Of a stretch of 14,327 nt of DNA, positions 7,763-14,105 are shown piece by piece. Source of the stretch: RGIG5270 sp045657185 (lineage in GTDB: Bacteria; Verrucomicrobiota; Lentisphaeria; Victivallales; Victivallaceae); contig JAZOSO010000116.1 of assembly GCA_045657185.1 (NCBI GenBank), positions 1 through 14,327 of the forward strand. Reading direction: 5' to 3'. The position numbers and the translations under genes are program-made. Under the pieces are notes generated by a model. The model was not told where the DNA came from. It did not search any database and saw nothing but the letters and a program-made list of their open reading frames with translations. How positions within the stretch are numbered: position 1 is the stretch's first letter; every line of letters begins with the position of its first letter.

Positions 7763-7808
7763 ACTCCTTATATATAATTATTACGCTGTAATATACACCG
7801 TAAGGAGT
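7763..7808. repeat. Nested inverted repeats around the lysA promoter and ribosome binding site
   Basis: ACTCCTTA (7763-7770, complement of the lysA ribosome binding site) is matched perfectly by TAAGGAGT (7801-7808), 30 bp apart. Inside lies a second inverted repeat, TATTAC (7779-7784) and GTAATA (7788-7793), with a 3-bp centre that overlaps the -10 hexamer and start region. The inner repeat has the size and place of an operator. The outer arm at 7801-7808 lies between -35 and -10, so it would be transcribed only on readthrough from upstream. Confidence 0.5.
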
Positions 7809-7817
7809 AATTTACAA
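7790..7817 (-). promoter_or_regulatory. Candidate promoter of the lysA operon
   Basis: On the minus strand TTGTAA (7812-7817) and TATATT (7790-7795) are 16 bp apart. Transcription would start near 7783, giving a leader of roughly 30 nt. The -35 hexamer lies in the T-tract of the preceding gene's terminator, so one gene's end and the next operon's start are packed together. Confidence 0.6.
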
Positions 7818-7842
7818 TAAAAAAAAGCTTAAGACAGCTTTT
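7816..7842 (-). terminator. Rho-independent terminator of the pseudouridine synthase gene
   Basis: AAAAGCT (7823-7829) and AGCTTTT (7836-7842) form a perfect 7-bp stem with a 6-nt loop, followed on the minus strand by a T-rich run ending TTTTATT. The stem overlaps the TAA stop codon at 7841-7843. Confidence 0.75.
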
Positions 7843-8566
7843 ATTTTCCGTTTTTCTGTAAAAATTCAACTTCCTGAGGTGTTAAAATGCGGAAATCTCC
7901 CTCAAGTAAATCTGCAGGCAGGACATAATTTCCTATTTGAATGCGTTTCAAACGCAGGACTTGAGCATTGGCGAATTTTATCATGCGGCGTATTTCACGC
8001 TTTTTGCCCTCTGAAAGAGTGAAACGGTATTTACGCAGACCGATTTTTTCAATCAAATCAGCATGGAGTTTTTCCCCATCGTCAGTAATTCCCTGCATTA
8101 ATCGTTGTAAAATGTTGTCATTCAAACTGATATCTGTTTCAACAATATATCGTTTGGTTACTTGAAACGAGGGGTGCGTGAGTTTGGCAACAAAATCTCC
8201 GTCATTGGAAAAGATAATCAAACCTTCACTGTCACGGTCGAGTCTGCCCGCGGAATAGAGTCTTGCGGGTGTTGGTGTTTTTATTAAATCAACTGCCAGT
8301 CTGTCCGCATGAGTGTCCGCATTAGAACAGGTGTAACCGCGCGGTTTGTTTAGGGCTATATAATATTTAACTTCTTCAACTGCAAGGAGTTGGTTGTTCA
8401 GATAAACTTTGTCGTTTTTGCCGACGGCGTATGACGGGTCAATGCAGACACAACCATTGACACGGACTTTGCCATCCTTTACGAGGTCGCCGGCTTTGCG
8501 TCTTGAAGCTGCTCCTGAGGCGGCAATAAATTTTACCAGACGGATTTTATCGTTATTTTCACTCAT
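7841..8566 (-). CDS. RsuA/RluB/RluE/RluF-family rRNA pseudouridine synthase
   Basis: Converts a specific uridine of ribosomal RNA to pseudouridine. An N-terminal S4 RNA-binding domain covers about 8-55 (KFIAASGAASRRKAGDLVKD). The catalytic domain follows, with ALNKPRGYTCS at 71-81, the catalytic aspartate D110 in AGRLDRDSEGL, and the family motif EGKKREIRRM. The 241-residue form starting at 8566 is preferred over a longer in-frame start: it has AGGAAAA upstream, begins right at the S4 domain, and lies downstream of a good promoter. The short, S4-containing layout is most like RluB, but the subfamily and target base cannot be fixed by eye. It diverges from rsmI, another rRNA-modifying enzyme, across 76 bp. 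Confidence 0.92.
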   Translation of the reverse strand: MSENNDKIRLVKFIAASGAASRRKAGDLVKDGKVRVNGCVCIDPSYAVGKNDKVYLNNQLLAVEEVKYYIALNKPRGYTCSNADTHADRLAVDLIKTPTPARLYSAGRLDRDSEGLIIFSNDGDFVAKLTHPSFQVTKRYIVETDISLNDNILQRLMQGITDDGEKLHADLIEKIGLRKYRFTLSEGKKREIRRMIKFANAQVLRLKRIQIGNYVLPADLLEGDFRILTPQEVEFLQKNGK

Positions 8567-8571
8567 TTTTC

Positions 8572-8600
8572 TTGCTATTTTCCTGAAATGCCGATATATT
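8572..8600 (+). promoter_or_regulatory. Candidate promoter of rsmI
   Basis: TTGCTA (8572-8577) and TATATT (8595-8600) are separated by 17 bp, predicting a start near 8607 and a leader of about 36 nt. It faces the minus-strand promoter at 8615-8643; the two -10 hexamers are 14 bp apart. Confidence 0.5.
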
Positions 8601-8614
8601 ATTGAAAATAACAT

Positions 8615-8643
8615 ACTATACACCACAGGAGATGATTTTTCAA
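8615..8643 (-). promoter_or_regulatory. Candidate promoter of the pseudouridine synthase gene
   Basis: On the minus strand TTGAAA (8638-8643) and TATAGT (8615-8620) are separated by exactly 17 bp, predicting a start near 8608 and a leader of about 42 nt. The -35 hexamer overlaps the first base of the rsmI start codon, and the spacer contains the rsmI ribosome binding site. Identical hexamers and spacing occur before ribBA. Confidence 0.65.
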
Positions 8644-9350
8644 TGGCAGGTAAATTATATTTGGTAACAACGCCGATCGGCAATCTGGAAGATATCACAT
8701 TGCGTGCGTTGCGGGTTTTGAAAGAAGTTGATGTTATTGCAGCTGAAGACACCCGTCACAGCCGTCAGCTTTTGAGTCACTTTGATATTCATTCTGAGCT
8801 GATAAGTTATCATGCGTTCAATGAACATGACAAAACAGATGCACTTCTCAGCAGAATTGAGAACGGAGAAAACATCGCACTTGTCACCGATGCGGGAACT
8901 CCGTCTGTTGCAGATCCGGGATTTTTCCTGGTGCGTGCGGCGCAGGAAAAAGAGCTTGAAATCGTTGTTGTGCCGGGGGTGTCGGCAGTAACTTTTGCAG
9001 TCACTGCATCGGGACTTCCGGTTGATAAGTTTGCATTTTTCGGTTTCGTGCCTGTCAAATCGGGACGGAAAACAACTTTTTTTGAGGAAATAAAAGAAAA
9101 AAATATGACTTCTTTTATTTTTGAGTCTCCGTTCCGTATTGCAAAAACTCTGGATTTTATCCGTGAATTTTTCGGAGATGATGTTCAAATTGCCATTATC
9201 CGAGAGGCTACAAAAATCCATGAGGAAGTCATAAAAGGTTCTGCCTCTGAAGTTTGTGAAAAATGCAAAGACCGCTCATGGAAAGGCGAGTTCGTCATCG
9301 GTATCGCTCCGCAAACTGCCGCAGATACTGTTTCTGAAGACGCAAAATAA
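8643..9350 (+). CDS. rsmI: 16S rRNA (cytidine1402-2'-O)-methyltransferase RsmI
   Basis: SAM-dependent 2'-O-methylation of C1402 in the decoding centre of 16S rRNA. It has the tetrapyrrole methylase fold, with nearly every RsmI signature: LYLVTTPIGNLEDITLRAL at 5-23, AEDTRHS, LVTDAGTPSVADPGF, VVPGVSA, FFGFVP, FESPFRI and IIREATKIHEEV. The start at 8643 has AGGAG 11 bases upstream and gives 235 residues. A longer in-frame extension back to 8409 lies antisense over the pseudouridine synthase gene and is rejected. The protein ends soon after KGEFVIGI, so the roughly 50-residue C-terminal helical domain of the E. coli enzyme is missing. Shorter forms occur in other phyla, so this is probably natural and not a truncation. 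It is the only plus-strand gene of the window. Confidence 0.94.
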   Translation: MAGKLYLVTTPIGNLEDITLRALRVLKEVDVIAAEDTRHSRQLLSHFDIHSELISYHAFNEHDKTDALLSRIENGENIALVTDAGTPSVADPGFFLVRAAQEKELEIVVVPGVSAVTFAVTASGLPVDKFAFFGFVPVKSGRKTTFFEEIKEKNMTSFIFESPFRIAKTLDFIREFFGDDVQIAIIREATKIHEEVIKGSASEVCEKCKDRSWKGEFVIGIAPQTAADTVSEDAK

Positions 9351-9352
9351 AC

Positions 9353-9424
9353 AACAGCAACAGTATAATATTCGGACATGCCTGACCGCTTCAGGCATGT
9401 CCGATAATGTTTTATATTGCTGTT
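9353..9424. terminator. Bidirectional terminator between rsmI and ribBA
   Basis: The core is a perfect 14-bp stem (9372-9385 with 9391-9404) and a 5-nt loop. Outside it, AACAGCAA (9353-9360) pairs with TTGCTGTT (9417-9424), so the whole spacer can fold. The structure starts 3 bp after the rsmI stop and reaches into the ribBA stop codon. T-rich stretches (TTTTATATT on plus) follow the stem, but no long pure T-run, so termination is probable for both convergent genes and not proven. Confidence 0.75.
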
Positions 9425-10619
9425 AAATCAAATGACCCATGCGGTCTTTTTTGGTTTTAAGGTAAAAAGCGTTTTCGTTGCGGGGAGGGATGACCAGCGG
9501 AACGCGTTCTGTGACAGTCAATCCGAAACCGTCAAGACCGACGATTTTGCGGGGGTTATTGGTAAGCAATCGCATGGATTTGACACCGAGGTCGTGAAGG
9601 ATTTGTGCGCCGATGCCGTAGTCACGGAGGTCGGGAGCAAAACCGAGTTTGACATTGGCATCAACGGTATCACAGCCGTCATCCTGCAATTTGTAAGCAC
9701 CTATTTTGTTGAAAATACCGATACCGCGGCCTTCCTGTCGGAGATAGACGAGAACGCCGGAGCCGTTCTCAACGATTTGTCTCAATGCAGAATGGAGCTG
9801 AGGTCCGCAATCGCAGCGGAGAGAACCGAAAACATCACCGGTCATACATTCGCTGTGGACACGAACCATGACATTTTCTTTATCTTTGACATCGCCGTAA
9901 ACGAGTGCGACATGTTCCTGATTGTCGATTTTTGAACGGTATGGAGTGATTTTGAAATCACCGAATTCAGTGGGCAAATTGGCTGTTTCGCCGCGTTCAA
10001 TAAGTTTTTCCGTACGGCGGCGGTATTCAATCAGATCGGCAACTGTACACCACTTGAGGTTGTGTTTTTTGCGGAATTCATTGAGCTGGGGCATGCGTGC
10101 CATAGTGCCGTCATCATTCATAATTTCACAGATAACACCTGCAGGAGTAAGACCTGCAAGCGCGGCAAGGTCAACTGCCGCTTCGGTGTGACCGGTACGG
10201 CGGAGAACACCTCCGGGGCGTGCGATAAGCGGGAAAAGATGACCGGGAGTGATGAAATTATTTAATGTGTTATCAGGATTCAGAAGCTCTTTGACAGTTT
10301 GTGCACGGTCAAAAGCGGAAATACCGGTAGTAGTGCCTTCTTTGGCATCGACACTCTGTGTGAAAGCTGTTCCGAAAGGGTCACTCATTGAGGCGTTTGA
10401 TTTCAATCCGAGACGGGAAGCAATAGGTTCTGCGAGGGGAACGCAGATAAGGCCTCTGGCGTTCTGTGCCATGAAGTTGATTGCTTCGGGGGTTGCAAAA
10501 TCAGCGGCGACAACGACATCGCCTTCGTTTTCTCGGTTTTCGTCATCGGTGACGACTATTTTTTCGCCGTTGCGGAAAGCGGCGATTACATCTTCAATTT
10601 TATCAAATTCAAAATCCAT
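9423..10619 (-). CDS. ribBA: Bifunctional 3,4-dihydroxy-2-butanone-4-phosphate synthase / GTP cyclohydrolase II
   Basis: Makes both riboflavin precursors: the RibB half turns ribulose 5-phosphate into DHBP plus formate, and the RibA half opens the imidazole ring of GTP. The RibB domain covers about 1-205, with the acidic loop TDDENRENEGD at 24-34, RRTGHTEAAVDL at 140-151 and MNDDGTMAR at 167-175. The RibA domain covers about 220-398, with zinc ligands C258, C269 and C271 in HSECMTGDVFGSLRCDCG, YLRQEGRGIG at 292-301, and LLTNNPRKIVGL at 351-362. Both active sites look intact, and the fusion has the usual length of about 400 residues. GGAG lies about 11 bases before the ATG. The leader is only about 38 nt, too short for an FMN riboswitch. 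No other riboflavin gene is adjacent. Confidence 0.96.
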   Translation of the reverse strand: MDFEFDKIEDVIAAFRNGEKIVVTDDENRENEGDVVVAADFATPEAINFMAQNARGLICVPLAEPIASRLGLKSNASMSDPFGTAFTQSVDAKEGTTTGISAFDRAQTVKELLNPDNTLNNFITPGHLFPLIARPGGVLRRTGHTEAAVDLAALAGLTPAGVICEIMNDDGTMARMPQLNEFRKKHNLKWCTVADLIEYRRRTEKLIERGETANLPTEFGDFKITPYRSKIDNQEHVALVYGDVKDKENVMVRVHSECMTGDVFGSLRCDCGPQLHSALRQIVENGSGVLVYLRQEGRGIGIFNKIGAYKLQDDGCDTVDANVKLGFAPDLRDYGIGAQILHDLGVKSMRLLTNNPRKIVGLDGFGLTVTERVPLVIPPRNENAFYLKTKKDRMGHLI

Positions 10620-10664
10620 AATATAAAGGTCTCCATATTTTCATATATTTTTTTATTAACTGGT

Positions 10665-10693
10665 ACTATACACTCTTTTTGTGCTTTTTTCAA
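10665..10693 (-). promoter_or_regulatory. Candidate promoter of ribBA
   Basis: On the minus strand TTGAAA (10688-10693) and TATAGT (10665-10670) are separated by 17 bp, the same as before the pseudouridine synthase gene. Just upstream, TTGCT (10701-10705) and AGCAA (10712-10716) form a short inverted repeat around an A-run. It could be a binding site or an upstream curved element. Confidence 0.65.
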
Positions 10694-10752
10694 GTTTTAT
10701 TTGCTAAAAAAAGCAAGTTAAAGTTATCTCCCCATATCTGGAACAGAGTGTT

Positions 10753-10774
10753 AAAAAAATAATCAAAAATGATT
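10753..10774 (-). terminator. Likely terminator of the amidase-nuclease operon
   Basis: AATCA (10761-10765) and TGATT (10770-10774) form a 5-bp stem with a 4-nt loop directly after the stop codon, followed on the minus strand by ATTTTTTT. The stem is short and AT-rich, so the terminator may be weak. Confidence 0.5.
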
Positions 10775-11950
10775 TCAGTTTTGCTTCGGTTTTACTGTGT
10801 TAAGATAGTTGTCAATTTCTTTTTTGAGAAATTGGAACAGAGATGAATTTTCATTTTCAATCATTAAATCAAGTTCAGCTTGAGAGCTGACGGGAAATGA
10901 AATTTTGATAAAGCGTTCAGAAATCCTGTCGCTTGTCGGAGTTTTTGTTTGTTCGTCAGTGTGCCAGTTGTCCGGAATAGGGATTTGCAGATTGCCGTTT
11001 TTATCGGCGATTTTTTCAGCAATCAGAATATCTTTTTCTCTCTTTCTTGCAAGGTAGTAAAATACCATGAGTGAAAGGGAGAAGTAAGGCATCATGTCAT
11101 GTCTTTCTGCAAGCGGGAGAACTGAAGTTTTGCCCGTGCGGCGGATGGCAAAACCGTCAAGACAGACATTGATTGCTCCCATAACTCCTGCAATTTTTGA
11201 GTAAGAACCTGAAATTTCAGGCGCAGAATGGTCGTATGCAAGTGTGATATTGCACCAGCCGGAAGTTTTGTTCGGTTTGAGCATTTTAAGAGACTTCTCC
11301 CTGCTGAATTTTTCAAGAAATGCGGTAATTTTGTCAATGTAAAAATCCCGTTTGTTCACATCAAGCATATTATCCTGAAGTCTGAAATAGCGTGAGGTCA
11401 TAACTTCATAAGCATCGGCATCTTTGATTTCTTTTACGATATTGTGCCAGTAGATATTTTCAAAAGCGATATCGGGGGAAGACTCGTCATTTATTTTTTT
11501 AACCTGTTCGTTTTCGGAGACGTTAAATCTGGTTAATGTGACAAGTTTTTTGGGTGAACCTTTTGATTTTTTTAATAAATTGTAATAGCGGACAAGCTGT
11601 TCTTCGCCGAATTCAGCAGTAAGTTTATTTTCAATAATGCAGACGGTTTTACCTTTATTTTTAAACTCAATATCAAGTTTGTCTTTGCCGTAATTGTATT
11701 GACTTTCAGTAAGAATTTCATCAACTTCGCCGTCATAAAAAATTTTTGTTGACAGTTTCCCTTTTTTCAACAGCTGATAAAGTAAATTGGTAATAAATGC
11801 TTCGCTCTGCAATAAAGTTCTTGCCAGCTGATTGTCTTTCCACTCATCTTTTTGCTTTTTCATAATATTATCGGAGAGAATACCGTTATGGCAGTTTTTG
11901 CAGCGTTCTTCCCATAATTCAAGCGGAGAAAGAGAATTTTTATCATTCAT
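10775..11950 (-). CDS. PD-(D/E)XK nuclease superfamily protein
   Basis: A 391-residue protein whose N-terminal half carries a PD-(D/E)XK signature: D93 in KDKLDIEF, then E107 and K109 in CIIENKL, with Q118 in GEEQLVRYY. The same pattern is seen in the PDDEXK_20-type group. This fold usually cuts DNA, but the family is annotated mainly by motif and its substrate is not known. The C-terminal half (about 195-391) has no motif I recognise; it may bind DNA or a partner. The start at 11950 is chosen because AAGGA sits about 9 bases upstream and the ATG overlaps the amidase stop (ATGAATGA). An in-frame start at 11989 would extend far into the amidase gene. The pairing with a cell-wall amidase is unusual and may be incidental. 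Confidence 0.75.
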   Translation of the reverse strand: MNDKNSLSPLELWEERCKNCHNGILSDNIMKKQKDEWKDNQLARTLLQSEAFITNLLYQLLKKGKLSTKIFYDGEVDEILTESQYNYGKDKLDIEFKNKGKTVCIIENKLTAEFGEEQLVRYYNLLKKSKGSPKKLVTLTRFNVSENEQVKKINDESSPDIAFENIYWHNIVKEIKDADAYEVMTSRYFRLQDNMLDVNKRDFYIDKITAFLEKFSREKSLKMLKPNKTSGWCNITLAYDHSAPEISGSYSKIAGVMGAINVCLDGFAIRRTGKTSVLPLAERHDMMPYFSLSLMVFYYLARKREKDILIAEKIADKNGNLQIPIPDNWHTDEQTKTPTSDRISERFIKISFPVSSQAELDLMIENENSSLFQFLKKEIDNYLNTVKPKQN

Positions 11951-12911
11951 TATGCTGTTCCTTCTGATTGGTAAATTGCAGGATTGCATCAGTTACGGCT
12001 CTGGCGATTTTTGTTTGTCTGTCTTCGGTTGCAGAGGCAATTTCCTCGTCAGGATTGCTGACGAAACCTGCTTCCAGCAAAATGGCGGGGCAGGGGGCGT
12101 TGACCAGAACACGGAAACGGGCAAATTTCATGCCGCGGTCGTTGGTTTTGATACTGTTTATAATGTGTGATTGGATTTGATAATTCAAATTGATATTGGC
12201 ATCATCAAAAGTGTTGCCGGGGAGCGTGCCCGCGGGGATTATGCCTTTTCTGTCCTGCGTGCTGTTCATGCCTGCGGCGGAGAGAGAAAAAGTTTCCGTT
12301 CCGTTAGCTTTTTTAGTGCCTCCGCTTGCGTTATGATGTACGCATAAAAAGAGGTCGGCTTTCTGCTGTTTTGCAAATTCGCTCCGTTCATCAAGGGTAA
12401 GAAATTTATCTTCTGCGCGGGTCATAATGACTTCAAAACCTTTATTTTCAAGAGCTGATTTTATTTTCAAACTGAGAGACAAATTCAAATCTTTTTCTTT
12501 GTGTTTCAATCCTACTGCGCCGTTATCGTGTCCGCCGTGACCTGCATCAACGACAATGCGTTTTACAGAACGAGAGAGAGAATATTTTTTGAGCAGCAGC
12601 GGATTGATTATTTTTTGTACATCACTGACGCCGATACGCAGGACATTTTCTTTATCAAACTTCGGCGGCGAAAAAAGCCATACTTTTGTTCCGTTGAAAA
12701 GTGATATGCGGCGGTTCAAGTCCATGACAAAAGTACCGTTTGCTCCTGACAGATAAATTTTGCGGGTATTCTTATCATAGTTGCAGTCAAAATCAAGTTT
12801 TTCAAGTGCAATTCCGTCCGCAGTTTGATATTCAACAGTCTTAAACATTGTACAGCCTCCACCGGTTATTGCCGCTGCGGCAAAGAGCAATAAAATTTTT
12901 TTCAGTTTCAT
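11943..12911 (-). CDS. N-acetylmuramoyl-L-alanine amidase (Amidase_3), probable lipoprotein
   Basis: Zinc hydrolase that cuts the bond between N-acetylmuramic acid and the stem peptide of peptidoglycan, likely in cell separation or remodelling. The 322-residue protein starts with a hydrophobic signal (KILLLFAAAAITGGG) followed by C20, a probable lipidation site, although GGGC is a weak lipobox. Residues 55-108 look like a small beta-rich domain similar to the copper amine oxidase N-like stalk found in some amidases. The Amidase_3 domain covers about 117-313: H125 in VDAGHGGHD, E139 and H192 (in VHHNA) as zinc ligands, and the catalytic glutamate E280 in ILLEAGFVSN. All key residues are present. 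It shares an 8-bp overlap with the downstream nuclease-like gene. Confidence 0.92.
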   Translation of the reverse strand: MKLKKILLLFAAAAITGGGCTMFKTVEYQTADGIALEKLDFDCNYDKNTRKIYLSGANGTFVMDLNRRISLFNGTKVWLFSPPKFDKENVLRIGVSDVQKIINPLLLKKYSLSRSVKRIVVDAGHGGHDNGAVGLKHKEKDLNLSLSLKIKSALENKGFEVIMTRAEDKFLTLDERSEFAKQQKADLFLCVHHNASGGTKKANGTETFSLSAAGMNSTQDRKGIIPAGTLPGNTFDDANINLNYQIQSHIINSIKTNDRGMKFARFRVLVNAPCPAILLEAGFVSNPDEEIASATEDRQTKIARAVTDAILQFTNQKEQHNE

Positions 12912-12931
12912 TTTTTATTCCGTAAGTATAA

Positions 12932-12950
12932 AGCAATTACAAAAATTGCT
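12932..12950. repeat. Inverted repeat in the amidase leader
   Basis: AGCAATT (12932-12938) and AATTGCT (12944-12950) form a perfect 7-bp inverted repeat around 5 bp, about 20 bp before the amidase ATG. It lies downstream of the main candidate promoter, so it could be an operator or an mRNA hairpin next to the translation start. A second -10-like TATACT (minus strand, 12925-12930) is beside it. Confidence 0.45.
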
Positions 12951-12953
12951 GTT

Positions 12954-12981
12954 TTGACAGTATTTTTCTTTCTGCTAAAAT
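12954..12981 (+). promoter_or_regulatory. Possible plus-strand promoter sharing the amidase -10 element
   Basis: TTGACA (12954-12959), a perfect consensus -35, and TAAAAT (12976-12981) are 16 bp apart. The -10 overlaps the minus-strand -10 at 12977-12982 by five bases. No plus-strand gene follows, so any transcript would run antisense into the secreted-protein gene. Confidence 0.3.
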
Positions 12982-13004
12982 AACATAGAAAAATGCTTTT
13001 TCAA
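12977..13004 (-). promoter_or_regulatory. Candidate promoter of the amidase-nuclease operon
   Basis: On the minus strand TTGAAA (12999-13004) and TATTTT (12977-12982) are separated by 16 bp, predicting a start near 12970 and a leader of about 60 nt. The same hexamers and spacing precede the secreted-protein gene at 13859. Confidence 0.45.
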
Positions 13005-13012
13005 GGGCGGAT

Positions 13013-13048
13013 ATAAAAAAAACGCCGCAATCATGATAACTGCGGCGT
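13013..13048 (-). terminator. Rho-independent terminator of the secreted-protein gene
   Basis: ACGCCGCA (13022-13029) and TGCGGCGT (13041-13048) form a perfect GC-rich 8-bp stem with an 11-nt loop, followed on the minus strand by a run of eight T. It sits 20 bp after the stop codon. Confidence 0.9.
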
Positions 13049-13067
13049 ATGAAGTGAATACAAAAAA

Positions 13068-13859
13068 TTATTCAATAGTCAATTTAGCATCTTTGATTGT
13101 GAAAGGAACGCCTGCGCCGTTCCAGTCAGTCATAATAATGATGTATGCACGATTGACTGCGGGGTGGAAACCTCTGGTGCTGTAGTACCCGTGAGAAACT
13201 TTGCCGGTGAGAGTAGTTTTGCAATTAAAGGTCTGTTTCGGGGAGACGTTGCGGGAGCTGAAGTAGTAGAAGCCGCCCATTGCATGCTGACGGATAAAGC
13301 TGCCTGCTTTGAGATTTACGGTAAGAGGTTTTCTGAGAGTCAGAACCCAGGCATCGCCGTCTTGAGCTTTTTTGGCAACAGAAATATTGACAGTGTTGAA
13401 GTTGGGGATATCAGAAAAGTCTTCTTTTGCATTGAGAGCGATGACATTAGAAGTGCCCGTACTCCATTTGGCTCCGTTTTTGACTTTGATTTCGGTTGCG
13501 CCTTTTTGGGCATCAGCGACAATTTCTGTAAAAGTTCCGGGAATGCTCTGGATGTTGTGAGCAAGACATGTTCTGCCGGTTTTGGCAATGGGAGAAATTC
13601 CGTAGTGGAATGTACTTGTTTTTTTCCCTTCACCTGTTGAGACATTCATTGAGATAGTATATTTTTTAGTCGTGTCAATTTCAATGGGCTTGAGACTGCG
13701 GAACATGGCGCGTTTTGCAACGAATTGATTTTCGGTGAATTCAACTCCTTTAACAGGAATCCAGAATTCTTTTTTGCTCATGTCAATAACTTCTGCAGCA
13801 CTGAGTGCGGTTGATACTGCGGCAATGGCAGTAACTGCGAGTGTTGAAAACAATTTCAT
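13068..13859 (-). CDS. Secreted protein of unknown function
   Basis: A 263-residue protein with a clear Sec signal peptide, MKLFSTLAVTAIAAVSTALS, with probable cleavage after 'ALSAA' near residue 22. The mature part is rich in beta-type sequence, with no catalytic motif I recognise. Features include 'IEIDTTKKYTISMNVSTGEG' early, an 'ATEIKVKNGAKWSTG' stretch in the middle, and 'HGYYSTRGFHPAVNRAYIIIM' near the end. The 'Lys-Tyr-Thr-Ile-Ser-Met' start and beta-rich layout recall carbohydrate-binding-like beta sandwiches seen in PVC-group secreted proteins, which is only an impression. It is monocistronic, with a strong ribosome binding site (AGGAGAGGAC), a strong terminator and its own candidate promoter, so it may be well expressed. 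Periplasmic, outer-surface or extracellular location is inferred. Confidence 0.8.
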   Translation of the reverse strand: MKLFSTLAVTAIAAVSTALSAAEVIDMSKKEFWIPVKGVEFTENQFVAKRAMFRSLKPIEIDTTKKYTISMNVSTGEGKKTSTFHYGISPIAKTGRTCLAHNIQSIPGTFTEIVADAQKGATEIKVKNGAKWSTGTSNVIALNAKEDFSDIPNFNTVNISVAKKAQDGDAWVLTLRKPLTVNLKAGSFIRQHAMGGFYYFSSRNVSPKQTFNCKTTLTGKVSHGYYSTRGFHPAVNRAYIIIMTDWNGAGVPFTIKDAKLTIE

Positions 13860-13920
13860 ATTGTCCTCTCCTGTAAAAAATGATTAATGTAAATTGTTTT
13901 ATAAAAAAACATACATAAAG

Positions 13921-13948
13921 AAAATAACATCATATTTTTATTTTTCAA
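13921..13948 (-). promoter_or_regulatory. Candidate promoter of the secreted-protein gene
   Basis: On the minus strand TTGAAA (13943-13948) and TATTTT (13921-13926) are separated by 16 bp, predicting a leader of about 55 nt. The flanks are very AT-rich, so chance matches are easy here; a second -10-like sequence (TATAAA) lies closer to the gene. Confidence 0.45.
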
Positions 13949-14105
13949 GTGTTTTAAATCATAATTTTTATACAAAAAAGAAAAAAATAATATAATTGAT
14001 GAGATATAGGGAATTTAAGGAGTGTAATAAAAACGCTCTGTTCGTATTGAGGGTAGATAATGAAATTATTTTTTGAGAATAAAAAATTGAGGGGTTGGGG
14101 GTATA

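Noticed and set aside
7755..7840. Lysine riboswitch before lysA
   Set aside because: The space is 86 bp and holds a terminator and a promoter; a lysine riboswitch needs about 170 nt or more.
8409..8642. In-frame N-terminal extension of rsmI
   Set aside because: It lies antisense over the pseudouridine synthase gene, while the start at 8643 has a good ribosome binding site and begins exactly at the RsmI N-terminal motif.
8567..8752. In-frame N-terminal extension of the pseudouridine synthase
   Set aside because: It would overlap rsmI and its predicted promoter; the S4 domain starts just after the ATG at 8566.
10620..10774. FMN riboswitch before ribBA
   Set aside because: The leader downstream of the promoter is about 38 nt, and none of the conserved FMN-element blocks is visible.
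11951..11989. Longer start for the nuclease-like protein
   Set aside because: It would overlap the amidase by 47 bp without a ribosome binding site; the ATG at 11950 has one and overlaps the amidase stop in the typical way.
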